Shown piece by piece: positions 53,972 through 63,134 of a DNA stretch of 64,000 nt (its first letter is position 1; each line of letters begins with the position of its first letter). The notes beneath the pieces are model-generated. The model did no database searches. It saw nothing but the letters and a program-made list of their open reading frames with translations, and was not told the origin of the DNA. Source of the DNA: Psychromarinibacter halotolerans (GTDB taxonomy: Bacteria; Pseudomonadota; Alphaproteobacteria; Rhodobacterales; Rhodobacteraceae); assembly GCF_029168315.1 (NCBI RefSeq), contig NZ_JARGYD010000001.1, positions 868,001-932,000 of the forward strand, read 5' to 3'. Made by a program: the position numbers and the translations under genes.

Positions 53972-55174
53972 CTATTCTGCGGGCTCGCCCGCGGCGATGC
54001 CGGTCGCGTCATAGTCGAACAGCCAGTCGTACCGCTGGCGGACCTTCTCGGGCGCCCACTGGGTTTCGACATAGGCCACGGCCTGTTCGGGATCGTTCAA
54101 AGCGGCGTTGTGAAACCGGCCCGTGTTCTCTGACGCGCCGTTCACGATGGCGGTGGTCCGGTCGATCCGAAGCCTTTCATACCGCTGCAACGCCTGCCCC
54201 GGCGCGTCGGGCGCGGCGGCAAGGCAGTCCGCCAGCACATAGCCATCCTCGATCGCCATCACCGCGCCCTGCGCAAGGAACGGCAGCGTCGGGTGGCACG
54301 CGTCGCCCAGCAGGCTGACGCGGCCGCGCGTCCACTCGGGCAGCGGATCGCGCTGAACCAGCGCCCAACGCATCGGCTTGTCGAGCGCCGCGATCATCTC
54401 GTGGATCACCGGGTGCCAGCCCGGGAAATCGGCCTGCGCCTCGGACACGGTCCCGGCGTCGGTCCACGACTCGCTGCGCCATTCGGCGTTCTCAACGACC
54501 CCGACAAAGTTCAGGATCTCGCCGCCCCGCAGCGGATAGGTGATGACATGGCCGCCGGGGCCGACCCAGTTGGTGCCGACCGGGCGGCGCAGCTCCTTTG
54601 GCAGACGGTCCATCGGCGCCAAACCCCGCCACGCCATCAGGCCGGTGAACCGCGCCTTGGGAGAGCCGAACAGCGTGTCGCGGATCGCAGAGTGCACGCC
54701 ATCCGCGCCGATCAGCACGCCCCCCCGCGCCTCGCCCTTCGACGTGTGCAGCGTCACGCCGTCCGCGTCCTGACTAACGCCGGTGGCGCGGTGGTCCAGC
54801 CGGATGGAATCCGGGTCGTTCCCCCGGACCGCACGCGCCAGCGCCATGTGCAAATCGCCCCGGTGCATCATCCAGTAGGGTGCGCCAAACCGGCGCACCG
54901 AATCCGCTCCGAGATCGAACAGCGGCCACGTCTGCCCGGTATTCCACATGCGGACCTCCTTGCCCGCCGCCTCGCACAGCGTCGGCTGCAACGCGGGCTC
55001 CAGCCCCAGCGCCTGCAAGACGCGCGTTCCGTTGGCCGAGATCTGAACACCCGCCCCGAGCGGCAGCAGGTCTGGCGCCTGCTCGTAGACCTCGACAGCA
55101 ACGCCTTTGCGCTGCAATGCCAGCGCGGCAACAAGACCGCCGATCCCGGCGCCTGCAATCAGGACTTTCACCAT
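53972..55174 (-). CDS. FAD-dependent monooxygenase, salicylate/3-hydroxybenzoate 6-hydroxylase type
   Basis: 400 residues from ATG 55174 (GGGGAAG just upstream; a longer frame to 55288 crosses the operator and the other promoter). FAD motif GAGIGGLVAALALQRKGV at residues 8-25, the substrate-side WMMHRGDLHMALA, DG motif LIGADGVHSAIRDTLFG, and GD motif LLGDACHPTLPFLAQGA near 290. These pattern with single-component salicylate or 3-hydroxybenzoate 6-hydroxylases that act on hydroxylated benzoates. Upstream of the TAXI-TRAP genes on the same strand, divergent from an IclR gene. Confidence 0.88.
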   Translation of the reverse strand: MVKVLIAGAGIGGLVAALALQRKGVAVEVYEQAPDLLPLGAGVQISANGTRVLQALGLEPALQPTLCEAAGKEVRMWNTGQTWPLFDLGADSVRRFGAPYWMMHRGDLHMALARAVRGNDPDSIRLDHRATGVSQDADGVTLHTSKGEARGGVLIGADGVHSAIRDTLFGSPKARFTGLMAWRGLAPMDRLPKELRRPVGTNWVGPGGHVITYPLRGGEILNFVGVVENAEWRSESWTDAGTVSEAQADFPGWHPVIHEMIAALDKPMRWALVQRDPLPEWTRGRVSLLGDACHPTLPFLAQGAVMAIEDGYVLADCLAAAPDAPGQALQRYERLRIDRTTAIVNGASENTGRFHNAALNDPEQAVAYVETQWAPEKVRQRYDWLFDYDATGIAAGEPAE

Positions 55175-55201
55175 GCTTCCCCCCTTGGTTTCGTATTTGA
55201 T

Positions 55202-55221
55202 ATAATCTGCTTGCACATTAT
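55202..55221. promoter_or_regulatory. Near-perfect palindromic IclR operator in divergent promoter
   Basis: ATAATCTGCTTGCACATTAT, arms identical in 8 of 9 positions, centred between the monooxygenase ATG (55174, minus) and the IclR ATG (55254, plus). Size and AT-rich ends fit an IclR-family site controlling both genes. Confidence 0.6.
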
Positions 55222-55253
55222 ACAATCGCAACAACACACGGACAGGAGACCCC

Positions 55254-56024
55254 ATGCCCGACGGCACCGACACGCAAAGGCGCGGCATTCAATCGGTCGA
55301 GGTGGGGTTCCGCCTGCTTCAGGCGCTGGCCGACAGCCGGGGCCGCCTGCCGCTGAAAGACCTTGCGGCAGCGGCGGACATGCCGCCCAGCAAGGCGCAT
55401 CTGTACCTTGCCAGCTACATGCGGCTGGGGCTGGTCCGGCAGGATCCGGTGACGGCGCGCTATGCGCTGGGACCGGCCGCGATCCGGATCGGGGTGGCCG
55501 CGATCAACCAGACCGACGTGATCGACATCCTGCGCCGCCACGTCGACGACACCGCCGCCGCGGCCGGCACGTCGATCAGCCTGTCGGTCTGGGCCAACAA
55601 GGGGCCGACCATCGTCTACCGCCACGACGGCGCGCAGCCGGTGCCGATCTCGATCCGGCTGGGGTTCGTGTTGCCGATGCTGACAACCTCGACCGGGCGG
55701 GTCTTTCTGGCGCACCTGCCGGAACCCGCATGGGCGGACATCGTCACCGCCGAGGAAGACATCGCCCCCGGCACGCTGAACCGCGTGCGCGAAACCCTGC
55801 CCGGCATCCGCGAACAGGGCTACGCTGTCACCGAAAGCCGGATGCACGAAGGGTTTTTCGGGGTGTCGGCGCCGGTGTTCGATAGCGGCGGCGCGCTGGC
55901 CGCTGCCGTGACGGCGCTGGGTCTGAGTGCGCGGCTGGACCTGTCGCCGGACGGCCCGGTCGCACCCGCGATCACCGCACTGGCACGGCAGGTTTCGGAA
56001 GAACTGGGCGGCACGCGCCCCTAA
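55254..56024 (+). CDS. IclR family transcriptional regulator
   Basis: 256 residues; AGGAG 5 nt before ATG 55254. Winged helix GIQSVEVGFRLLQALADSRG and LAAAADMPPSKAHLYLASYM, then the effector domain (AGTSISLSVWANKGPTIVYR, TTSTGRVFLAHLPE, FFGVSAPVFDSGGALAAAVT). Divergent from the salicylate-hydroxylase-like gene across a palindromic operator, so it probably regulates that gene. Confidence 0.93.
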   Translation: MPDGTDTQRRGIQSVEVGFRLLQALADSRGRLPLKDLAAAADMPPSKAHLYLASYMRLGLVRQDPVTARYALGPAAIRIGVAAINQTDVIDILRRHVDDTAAAAGTSISLSVWANKGPTIVYRHDGAQPVPISIRLGFVLPMLTTSTGRVFLAHLPEPAWADIVTAEEDIAPGTLNRVRETLPGIREQGYAVTESRMHEGFFGVSAPVFDSGGALAAAVTALGLSARLDLSPDGPVAPAITALARQVSEELGGTRP

Positions 56025-56031
56025 GCGAAGA

Positions 56032-56062
56032 CGGGACCGGCACCACTGCTGCGCCGGTCCCG
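56032..56062. terminator. Bidirectional hairpin between convergent genes
   Basis: CGGGACCGGC (56032-56041) pairs perfectly with GCCGGTCCCG (56053-56062), 11-nt loop. It lies in the 44-bp gap between the IclR stop (+) and the DUF475 gene stop (-). No T-run on either side. Confidence 0.5.
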
Positions 56063-56068
56063 ATCAGA

Positions 56069-57154
56069 TCAGTGCGCGGGCGCGGGCTCTGGCGCCGATT
56101 CCTCGGCCAACGGCGTCTCTGACGCCTCGGCCTGTTCCTTGCGGTTGAAGCGGATCGACGACCACAGGGCCACGCCGATCATCGCCGCGCCGCCAAGGCC
56201 GGTGATGACTTCGGGGATGTGGACCTGCGACTGCGCGAACATGATGATCGACAACGTGAAGATCGCGTAGAACGCCCCGTGTTCCAGGAACCGGTATTCC
56301 GCCAGCGTCCCGTTCTCGACCAGCATGATGGTCATCGACCGCACGTACATCGCGCCGATGCCAAGGCCGATGGCGATGACGAACAGGTTCTGGCTGAGCG
56401 CGAACGCCCCGATCACCCCGTCGAAGCTGAACGACGCATCCAGTACCTCGAGATACAGAAACGCACCAAGCCCGCCCCGCACCGCGGTGTTCTGCGCCTC
56501 TTGCGTGCTGTCCAGCAGGCCGCCCAGCACCTCGACCAGCAGGAAGGTCAGCAGACCCCAGATCGCGGCGCTGAAGAACACGTTGCGTTCCTCCCCGTCC
56601 AGCAGGCTGGAAAAGCCCATCACGAACAGCAGCGCGATGGCCACCTCGACGCCCCGGATGGTCGCGTATTTTGTCATGCGGGTTTCCAGCCAGCGCACCC
56701 AATGCACGTCCTTTTCATGGTCGAAGAAGAACGACAGGCCGACCATCATCAGGAAGGTGCCGCCAAAGGCCGCGATAGGCAGATGCGCCTCGTGCATGAT
56801 GCGGGCGTATTCCTCGGGCTGACCGGCGGCCAGTACGATGGCCTGCCACGGGCCGATCTTCGCGGCGATCACCACGATCAGCAGCGGGAAGATGATCCGC
56901 ATCCCGAACACGGCGATCAGGATGCCCCATGTCAGGAACCGGCGCTGCCACTCGGGCCGCATGGTTTTCAGCTTGTTGGCGTTGACGATGGCGTTGTCGA
57001 AGGACAACGAGATTTCCAGCACCGCCAGAACGGCGCAGATGAAAAGGATCGAGCCCATCCCGGCCACGGTGCCGGTGGTCTGCCAGCCAAGAAAGGCGCC
57101 AAGCGCAAGGCCGGCGACGGTGACCACGAAGGCCCATTTGAGGTACGAAAACAT
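56069..57154 (-). CDS. DUF475/TerC-like integral membrane protein
   Basis: 361 residues from ATG 57154 (MFSYLKWAFVVTVAGLALGA); an ATG at 57214 adds 20 polar residues and is possible. About nine membrane helices with the TerC-superfamily acidic motifs EISLSFDNAIVNANKL and EVLDASFSFDGVIGAFAL, plus FFFDHEKDVHWVRW. TerC-like proteins are linked to metal-ion efflux or metalation of exported proteins, and DUF475 itself is uncharacterised. The end is acidic and proline-rich. Convergent with IclR; no obvious operon partner. Confidence 0.87.
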   Translation of the reverse strand: MFSYLKWAFVVTVAGLALGAFLGWQTTGTVAGMGSILFICAVLAVLEISLSFDNAIVNANKLKTMRPEWQRRFLTWGILIAVFGMRIIFPLLIVVIAAKIGPWQAIVLAAGQPEEYARIMHEAHLPIAAFGGTFLMMVGLSFFFDHEKDVHWVRWLETRMTKYATIRGVEVAIALLFVMGFSSLLDGEERNVFFSAAIWGLLTFLLVEVLGGLLDSTQEAQNTAVRGGLGAFLYLEVLDASFSFDGVIGAFALSQNLFVIAIGLGIGAMYVRSMTIMLVENGTLAEYRFLEHGAFYAIFTLSIIMFAQSQVHIPEVITGLGGAAMIGVALWSSIRFNRKEQAEASETPLAEESAPEPAPAH

Positions 57155-57579
57155 CGAGCGTTGCCCCGCAGCGCCTGCTGCGGTCGTGCCCTGCGGGCGA
57201 TTTCCCTGTGTCATGCGAAGGTTTATCCAGGCGGCTGGAACAAAACTGGTGCCGACATCACGAAAGCGCCGCCACTTCCGCCAGAGGGGCCCGGTCACCG
57301 GTTGGACGCGGCTTCGGCCATCATGGGGCGCAAGCTGCGTGGGCCGGACCCTAGGTGACCCTTGGTGACTTGGCAACCGGCATTTCACCGCCGTCCAAGC
57401 CGCGCCTGCCCGTCATGTTGGCCGGGCCGCACGCCGAAGACACAACACGGCATTGCCGGAACGATGCACAAGGGGTCCTGTGCGCCTTGGCCGTGCAACC
57501 GGCAGCGAATGTGGATACCATCGGGGCGCGCTCAGGCGCGGAAACCGCCACGCACCCAACACGCGCCTTAGGGGGCCCC

Positions 57580-58485
57580 GTGAAGACATATACCGGCCTG
57601 AACCAATTCCTTGCCGTCTGCGCCACCCGCAACCTGACAGCCGCCGCCGAGATCTTGGGCATCTCGCAGCCCGCGCTGACACAGGCCATCGCAAAGCTGG
57701 AGCGTCAGCTGGGCGTTCAAGTGCTCGACCGATCCACGCGCCCGCTGGGGATCACGCCCTATGGCGAGTTGGTTGCGGACTACGCCCGCTCGCTTGACCG
57801 CAATGCCACCGATTTCACCGAGAAGCTTCAGGCGATGAAGACCGGGACCGGCGGCATGCTGCGGTTCGGATGCGGCCCGGACTGGATTCACGAAATCCTC
57901 CCCATCGCCGTCTGCCGCCTCGAGGACCGCAATCCCGAGCTGCGCATCGAGATGACCGTGACCCTGAACGACCAGTTGCGCGCCAAGCTCGACAGCGGCG
58001 AGATCGACATGTTCTTCGCTTCGGTCAGCGACATCTATTTCTCGGGCGACTACGAAACGAAGATCATGGTCCGCGACGCGATGCGTGTCGTCGCGCATAT
58101 CGACCACCCGATCCACAAGGGGGCGCCCAAAACCCTAGCCGAGCTTGGCCGCGAACGCTGGACCATGACGGGCGATGAAACCTTCGGACGCCAGCTGATG
58201 CGCCGCATCTTCGCGCAGGTCGGGCTGGAGCCCCCTCGCCCGCACATCGAGACGAACTCGGTCCGCGCGATGATCAACATCCTGCGCAACGGGCCGTTCC
58301 TGGGGTTCCTATCGCAGACCCATTGCAACGCCTACCACGACATGGAGCCGGTCGCTCTGGCGGACGAACTGCCGATCCGCGAGGGCGGCGTGACCTGGCG
58401 CAAGGACAGGCCGCTGCTGCCGTCGGCACAGGCGCTGATCGAAGAGACAGAGCGCGTGGTGGCCGAGATCCTCGCCCGCGAATAA
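57580..58485 (+). CDS. LysR family transcriptional regulator
   Basis: 301 residues from GTG 57580 with AGGGGG just upstream; the frame is open to 57355 but the added 75 residues are not family-like. Winged helix TGLNQFLAVCATRNLTAAAE and ISQPALTQAIAKLERQLGV, then a LysR effector domain starting GMLRFGCGPDWIHEILP. Next to the sulfatase-tctCBA-sulfatase block and the only regulator there, so the probable controller. Confidence 0.91.
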   Translation: MKTYTGLNQFLAVCATRNLTAAAEILGISQPALTQAIAKLERQLGVQVLDRSTRPLGITPYGELVADYARSLDRNATDFTEKLQAMKTGTGGMLRFGCGPDWIHEILPIAVCRLEDRNPELRIEMTVTLNDQLRAKLDSGEIDMFFASVSDIYFSGDYETKIMVRDAMRVVAHIDHPIHKGAPKTLAELGRERWTMTGDETFGRQLMRRIFAQVGLEPPRPHIETNSVRAMINILRNGPFLGFLSQTHCNAYHDMEPVALADELPIREGGVTWRKDRPLLPSAQALIEETERVVAEILARE

Positions 58486-58503
58486 GCCGCCCGACCCGCC
58501 CGC

Positions 58504-59979
58504 TTAAGGCGCGCCGACGACCTTGGACGGATCGTCGGCGGGCGGCTGCGGCAGGTGTACGCCACGCTGGCCCGACAGCCCCCGGTTCGCCCGCGGCGTG
58601 ACGGGCATGGCTGGGCGTCCGGTCAGCACGCCGTCCGTGACCGCGTCCAGATCCTCACCGTAAAGGTGGCGGACAAGCTGGCTGGTCAGCCGGGCGCGTG
58701 TCCCGGCGTGGTCCGCGTCTTGCGCGAGGTCGTCGCATTCACCCGGATCGTCCCGCAAGTCGAACATCTGCACCGCGTTCCCTTCGGGATACCAGATCAG
58801 TTTCCACCGCCCGTCCGTGACCATGCGCGTCGCGGCCCCTCCCTCGCCGGATTCGCAATACAGGACCTCGCGCCGATCCTCGGCCAGCATGGAACGACCC
58901 GTGACGGTGCCGGGGCAGTCGATGCCCGCAAGGTCCAGCAGCGTCGGCATGATGTCCTGCATCCCGACAAGCCGGTCATCGGTGCCGCCCACCGTCAGCC
59001 GGTTGTCCCCGGCGGGCCCCATCAGGATCATCGGCACCCGCGCCGATCCGTCGTACATCAGCCGCTTCGCCCACAGGCCGTGGTCGCCCAGCATGTCGCC
59101 GTGATCGCTGGTGAACAGGATCGCGGTATCGTCCAGCAGCAGGTGTTCGCGCAGCATCCCGATGACAAGGCGCAACTGGTGGTCGATCAGCGTGCACTGC
59201 GCATGAAACGCCCGCTTCATCGCCGCCAGCCTGTCGTCGGAAAGCTCAGGCCACGCCGTCCGCGCACGCTGCAGCGCCGGGGGCAACTCGGCATCGCTCC
59301 AGTCGCCGCGCAGGGCCGGTTGCATGTCCCGGTCCGCATACATCGCCAGATAGGAAGCCAGCGGCACGATTGGCGGATGCGGCGCATTGAACGACAGGTG
59401 CCAGAATGCCGGGCGCGTCGGATCGCGGCGGGCGATCATGCGGCACATCTGCCGCGCCAGCCACACGGTCGGATGCGCCTCTTCCGGAAGGTGCCACGGA
59501 CGGTGTTCGTAGCCGTTGTTCGACATGGCATGCGCGTGGCCCAGCCCCGCCATCCCGTGATCCGAAAGCCAGAGTTCCCAGTCGTCCGGTCCACCAAGTT
59601 GCGGGCGCCCCTCCTCCATCGACACGACCTCGTCGAACCCGATCCGGTCGCGCGGCGGGTAGACGTGCAACTTGCCGACCGCGCCCGTCTGATACCCGGC
59701 ATCGCGGAAGACCTGCGCGATGTAGGGAAGGTCGGCCCGCGGCAAGTCCGGCTGGAACACGCGGTCGCCGTGCGTGCGCGGGTCGGTGCCTGTCATCATG
59801 CTGCGGCGGGCCGGAATGCAGATCGGACATTCCGAGTAGGCGTTGGGATACAGGATCCCGTTCCGCGCAAGCTGATCAAGCGTCGGCGTATCGATGTCCG
59901 CCCGCCCGCCAAGGCTGATCAGGTGGCCCGGCCACTGGTCGACCGTCACCAGAAGGACATTGGGGTGCGTAAAGGACAT
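58504..59979 (-). CDS. Type I sulfatase
   Basis: 491 residues, sulfatase/alkaline-phosphatase fold. Metal Asp in VTVDQWPG (D14), formylglycine motif C-I-P-A-R with Cys54 in ECPICIPARRSMMTG, Lys in GAVGKLHVYPPRDR, the metal site TSDHGDMLGDHG, and C-terminal DGRWKLIWYPEG. The active Cys must be converted by a formylglycine-generating enzyme, not encoded here. No signal peptide, so it acts in the cytoplasm on an imported sulfate ester or related anion (choline-sulfatase or phosphonate monoester hydrolase relatives are possible). Divergent from tctCBA; convergent with LysR. Confidence 0.9.
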   Translation of the reverse strand: MSFTHPNVLLVTVDQWPGHLISLGGRADIDTPTLDQLARNGILYPNAYSECPICIPARRSMMTGTDPRTHGDRVFQPDLPRADLPYIAQVFRDAGYQTGAVGKLHVYPPRDRIGFDEVVSMEEGRPQLGGPDDWELWLSDHGMAGLGHAHAMSNNGYEHRPWHLPEEAHPTVWLARQMCRMIARRDPTRPAFWHLSFNAPHPPIVPLASYLAMYADRDMQPALRGDWSDAELPPALQRARTAWPELSDDRLAAMKRAFHAQCTLIDHQLRLVIGMLREHLLLDDTAILFTSDHGDMLGDHGLWAKRLMYDGSARVPMILMGPAGDNRLTVGGTDDRLVGMQDIMPTLLDLAGIDCPGTVTGRSMLAEDRREVLYCESGEGGAATRMVTDGRWKLIWYPEGNAVQMFDLRDDPGECDDLAQDADHAGTRARLTSQLVRHLYGEDLDAVTDGVLTGRPAMPVTPRANRGLSGQRGVHLPQPPADDPSKVVGAP

Positions 59980-60092
59980 GCGCCGTCTCCAGAGATTCTT
60001 GTTGCCTGATAAAAGACATTAGCATAACGTGATTATACAAAAAAATACAATAACATAAGCTAAAACTTATAGTGTTACTCAGGGAGGAACTG

Positions 60093-61070
60093 ATGAAGAC
60101 ACTTGCAGGACTAGCCGTCGCTGCCTTGCTGGCGGTGACCGGATCTGCCGGCGCGCAGGATGCGTGGCCCAACAAGCCAATCAAACTGGTGGTGCCGTTT
60201 CAGGCCGGGGGAACCTCGGACCAGGTCGGGCGCACGCTTGCCAATGCCATACAGGAGGGCAACCTTCTGCCGCAGCCGGTGACCATCGTGAACGTCGGCG
60301 GCCATTTCTCGATCGGATCGCGGAGGGTCATGGAGGCCGCGCCCGACGGGTATGAATTCCTGCTGATCCACATCGCCCTGATGGGCGGCGAGGGCACCGG
60401 CGCGCTGGACTTCGGGTGGCGCGACTACAAGCCTGTGGCGGCAACGGGCGAATTCTGCGTGATGCCCATGGTCCGCAAGGACAGCGGCATCAACTCGATG
60501 GAGGAACTGCTGGCGAAGGCCAAGGCAGAGCCTGACACGCTGATCTTCGGGGCGAACCTTGGCGCGATCAACCACCTTGCCGGCCTGATGATCCAAGAGG
60601 CCGAGCCGGGGGCGAAGTTCCGCTTCGTGCAGATCGGCGGCGGCACCGCAAACTTCACGGCTCTGACCGGCGCCCAGACGAACACGACGGTGCTGTCCGG
60701 CGCCGAGGTGATCAACTTTACCCTGATGCCCGACGGCAGCGAGAACCCCGATTCGCAGATCAAGCCGCTGGCCTATACCGGCGCCGAGCGGTTCGAAGGG
60801 CTGGCCGAGATCCCGACGATGAAGGAACTGGGCTATGACGTCGAGTTCTGCATCAAGTCGTGGATCTTCGCACCCAAGGACACGCCGGACGAGGTCGTCA
60901 GCAGCTTTGCCGACGCGCTCGAGACTGCCGCGGCCAGCGACGCCTACAAGAAGTTCAACGAGGACAAAGGCTTCGCGAACGTGTTCCTGCGCGGCGAGGA
61001 TGTCGCTGCGGACCTGCAGACGACATGGGACGCGATCGAGCCGATCGCGGAACTGGCCAAGCAGAAATAG
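60093..61070 (+). CDS. tctC: Tripartite tricarboxylate transporter substrate-binding protein TctC
   Basis: 325 residues. ATG 60093 has AGGGAGGAA about 5 nt upstream and opens a signal peptide (MKTLAGLAVAALLAVTGSAG). TctC/Bug family: WPNKPIKLVVPFQAGGTSDQ at the mature N-terminus, a Bug-type ligand loop, and KELGYDVEF. Bug proteins bind carboxylates and related anions. First gene of tctC-tctB-tctA-sulfatase; a strong hairpin follows the stop. Confidence 0.92.
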   Translation: MKTLAGLAVAALLAVTGSAGAQDAWPNKPIKLVVPFQAGGTSDQVGRTLANAIQEGNLLPQPVTIVNVGGHFSIGSRRVMEAAPDGYEFLLIHIALMGGEGTGALDFGWRDYKPVAATGEFCVMPMVRKDSGINSMEELLAKAKAEPDTLIFGANLGAINHLAGLMIQEAEPGAKFRFVQIGGGTANFTALTGAQTNTTVLSGAEVINFTLMPDGSENPDSQIKPLAYTGAERFEGLAEIPTMKELGYDVEFCIKSWIFAPKDTPDEVVSSFADALETAAASDAYKKFNEDKGFANVFLRGEDVAADLQTTWDAIEPIAELAKQK

Positions 61071-61078
61071 GACCGCGG

Positions 61079-61104
61079 ACGCCCGGCCGGTCACGGCCGG
61101 GCGT
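61079..61104 (+). terminator. Strong intra-operon hairpin after tctC
   Basis: 11-bp perfect stem (ACGCCCGGCCG / CGGCCGGGCGT) with a 4-nt loop, 8 nt after the tctC stop and before tctB. No clear T-run, so it may stabilise the tctC message or cut down read-through, giving more binding protein than permease. Confidence 0.55.
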
Positions 61105-61142
61105 CTGTGCCCGCCCCCACAGCTTTCATCAGGGATAGACCC

Positions 61143-61622
61143 ATGGACCACCGTCCCATCGCGGAGATCGGGGTCTCCTGCCTTATCATCGCGGTCTGCG
61201 CGGTGTTCTGGTACGAGGCCGCCCAGCTTCCCCCCGGCTCGTTCGAGCCGCTCGGCTCTGGCCCCGTGCCGATGTACACCGCGATCGTCATCATTCTGTG
61301 CTGCCTTTTCGTGATCGCGCGCGCGGTCGGCAAGGTACGCAATGGCGGCGGACTGGCCGCCGACTTCCGGGCCGAGTTCACTGGCGGCTCACCCGCCGGT
61401 GCGCTGATCATCGCGGGCGGTACGCTGATCTACGCGGGGCTGCTGCACTACAAGGTCCTTCCCTTCGGCCTTGTGACCTTCGCCTTCCTGTTTCTGACGA
61501 TCTGGACCCTCGAGAACCTGTCCCTGAAACGCGCCCTGCCCGCTGCCATCGTCGCCGCGGTCATGAGCTTCGGGACCGAGTACCTGTTTACGAAGGTCTT
61601 CATCGTCGATCTGCCAACATGA
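61143..61622 (+). CDS. tctB: Tripartite tricarboxylate transporter small membrane subunit TctB
   Basis: 159 residues from ATG 61143 (AGGGA 7 nt upstream). Four membrane helices (first GVSCLIIAVCAVFWYEAAQL), with the family segment PPGSFEPLGSGPVPMYTAIV. Helper subunit of TctA. Confidence 0.88.
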   Translation: MDHRPIAEIGVSCLIIAVCAVFWYEAAQLPPGSFEPLGSGPVPMYTAIVIILCCLFVIARAVGKVRNGGGLAADFRAEFTGGSPAGALIIAGGTLIYAGLLHYKVLPFGLVTFAFLFLTIWTLENLSLKRALPAAIVAAVMSFGTEYLFTKVFIVDLPT

Positions 61623-61631
61623 GGAACTGAG

Positions 61632-63134
61632 ATGGATCTCGGCGCTCTGTTCACGGCCATCGGCGGCATCCTGTCGCCTGTCCCGCTTCTGATGCTGTTC
61701 ATCGGCACCACGCTTGGCATCGCGGTCGGTGCCATACCCGGCCTGACTGGCGCGATGCTGATCGCGCTGACCCTGCCACTGACGTTCTACATGGAGCCGT
61801 TCAACGCGATCGTGCTGCTGGTATCGATGTATGTCGGCGCAATCAGCGGCGGGCTGATCACCGCGACGCTGATGCGGATGCCCGGCACACCTGCCGCCGT
61901 CATGACGACCTTCGACGGCTACCCCATGGCCCGAAGCGGGCGGCCCGGCCGCGCGCTGGGGCTAGGCATATCCGCGTCATTCGTCGGAGGGCTGATCAGC
62001 TGGGCGGTGCTGGTGACGATCACGCAACCGCTGTCGATCCTTGCCACCCGGTTCGGTCCGTTTGAATATTTCACCCTGATCATGATGGCGATGGTCCTGA
62101 TTGCCTCGGTCAGCGAGGGATCGCTGGCCAAGGGTCTGATCTCTGGCCTGCTGGGAATGCTGGTGTCGATGCCGGGCGTCGATCCGGCGATCGGGATGCC
62201 GCGGCTGACTTTCGACTGGTACCAGTTGAACGGGGGCCTGCAGCTGCTGCCGGTGCTGGTGGGGACCTTCGCGGTCAGCCAGATCATAAAGGACGCTTTG
62301 GACCTGCACAGCGTGCCCCAGCGGACCGAGGTGCGCACCGACGGCGTCTGGCTAAAGTTGAAGGATTACCGCCGCCACGGGGTCAACATGATCCGCTCGT
62401 CGGTCATCGGCACATGGATCGGCATCCTTCCCGGCATTGGTGCGTCAATCGGATCGGTGGTTGCCTATACCACCGCGAAGAACGTGTCACACACGCCTGA
62501 AGAGTTCGGCAAGGGATCGGAAGAGGGCATCGTCGCCTCCGAGGCGGCCAACAACGCCACCGTCGGCGGCGCGCTGATCCCCCTGATCGCAATGGGCATT
62601 CCCGGCAGCGTCATCGACGCCATCCTGATCGGGGCGCTGACCATCCACTCGATCCAGCCGGGACCGACGCTGTTCCTGACCAACGGCGACATCGTGTGGG
62701 GCATGATCGCGGCGTGCCTGTTGGCCAACATCCTGATGTTCGTCGTGATGTCCTCGTCGGTGCGTTATATCGCCGGGCTGATCTACCTGCCCCGCAGCTT
62801 CGTGCTGCCGGTGGTCATGATGTTCTGTGTCATCGGATCCTATTCGCTGAACAACAACATGTTCGACGTCTGGGTGATGCTGATGTTCGGCGGGCTGGGC
62901 TTTCTTCTGGAAAAGGCGAAGATCCCGCTGGGGCCGTTCGTCATCGGCTTCGTGCTGGCGCCGCTGGCCGAACAGAAACTGCGCAGCGGTCTTATGATGA
63001 CGGCGGGCGACATCAGCCCGGTGTTCACGCGGCCGTTCTCGCTGGCGTTCACCATCGCGGCGGTCGTGCTGCTGGTCTGGCCATTCTACAGCGACTGGCG
63101 CCGCCGCAAGCGGGCAGAGGCGAACGCGTCGTGA
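61632..63134 (+). CDS. tctA: Tripartite tricarboxylate transporter large membrane subunit TctA
   Basis: 500 residues, about eleven to twelve helices. Signatures GTTLGIAVGAIPGLTGAMLI, GTPAAVMTTFDGYPMARSGR, WIGILPGIGASIGSVVAYTT, and SEAANNATVGGALIPLIAMG. Sodium-driven importer of the TctC ligand. Its stop overlaps the GTG of the second sulfatase (GTGA), so the two are coupled. Confidence 0.95.
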   Translation: MDLGALFTAIGGILSPVPLLMLFIGTTLGIAVGAIPGLTGAMLIALTLPLTFYMEPFNAIVLLVSMYVGAISGGLITATLMRMPGTPAAVMTTFDGYPMARSGRPGRALGLGISASFVGGLISWAVLVTITQPLSILATRFGPFEYFTLIMMAMVLIASVSEGSLAKGLISGLLGMLVSMPGVDPAIGMPRLTFDWYQLNGGLQLLPVLVGTFAVSQIIKDALDLHSVPQRTEVRTDGVWLKLKDYRRHGVNMIRSSVIGTWIGILPGIGASIGSVVAYTTAKNVSHTPEEFGKGSEEGIVASEAANNATVGGALIPLIAMGIPGSVIDAILIGALTIHSIQPGPTLFLTNGDIVWGMIAACLLANILMFVVMSSSVRYIAGLIYLPRSFVLPVVMMFCVIGSYSLNNNMFDVWVMLMFGGLGFLLEKAKIPLGPFVIGFVLAPLAEQKLRSGLMMTAGDISPVFTRPFSLAFTIAAVVLLVWPFYSDWRRRKRAEANAS

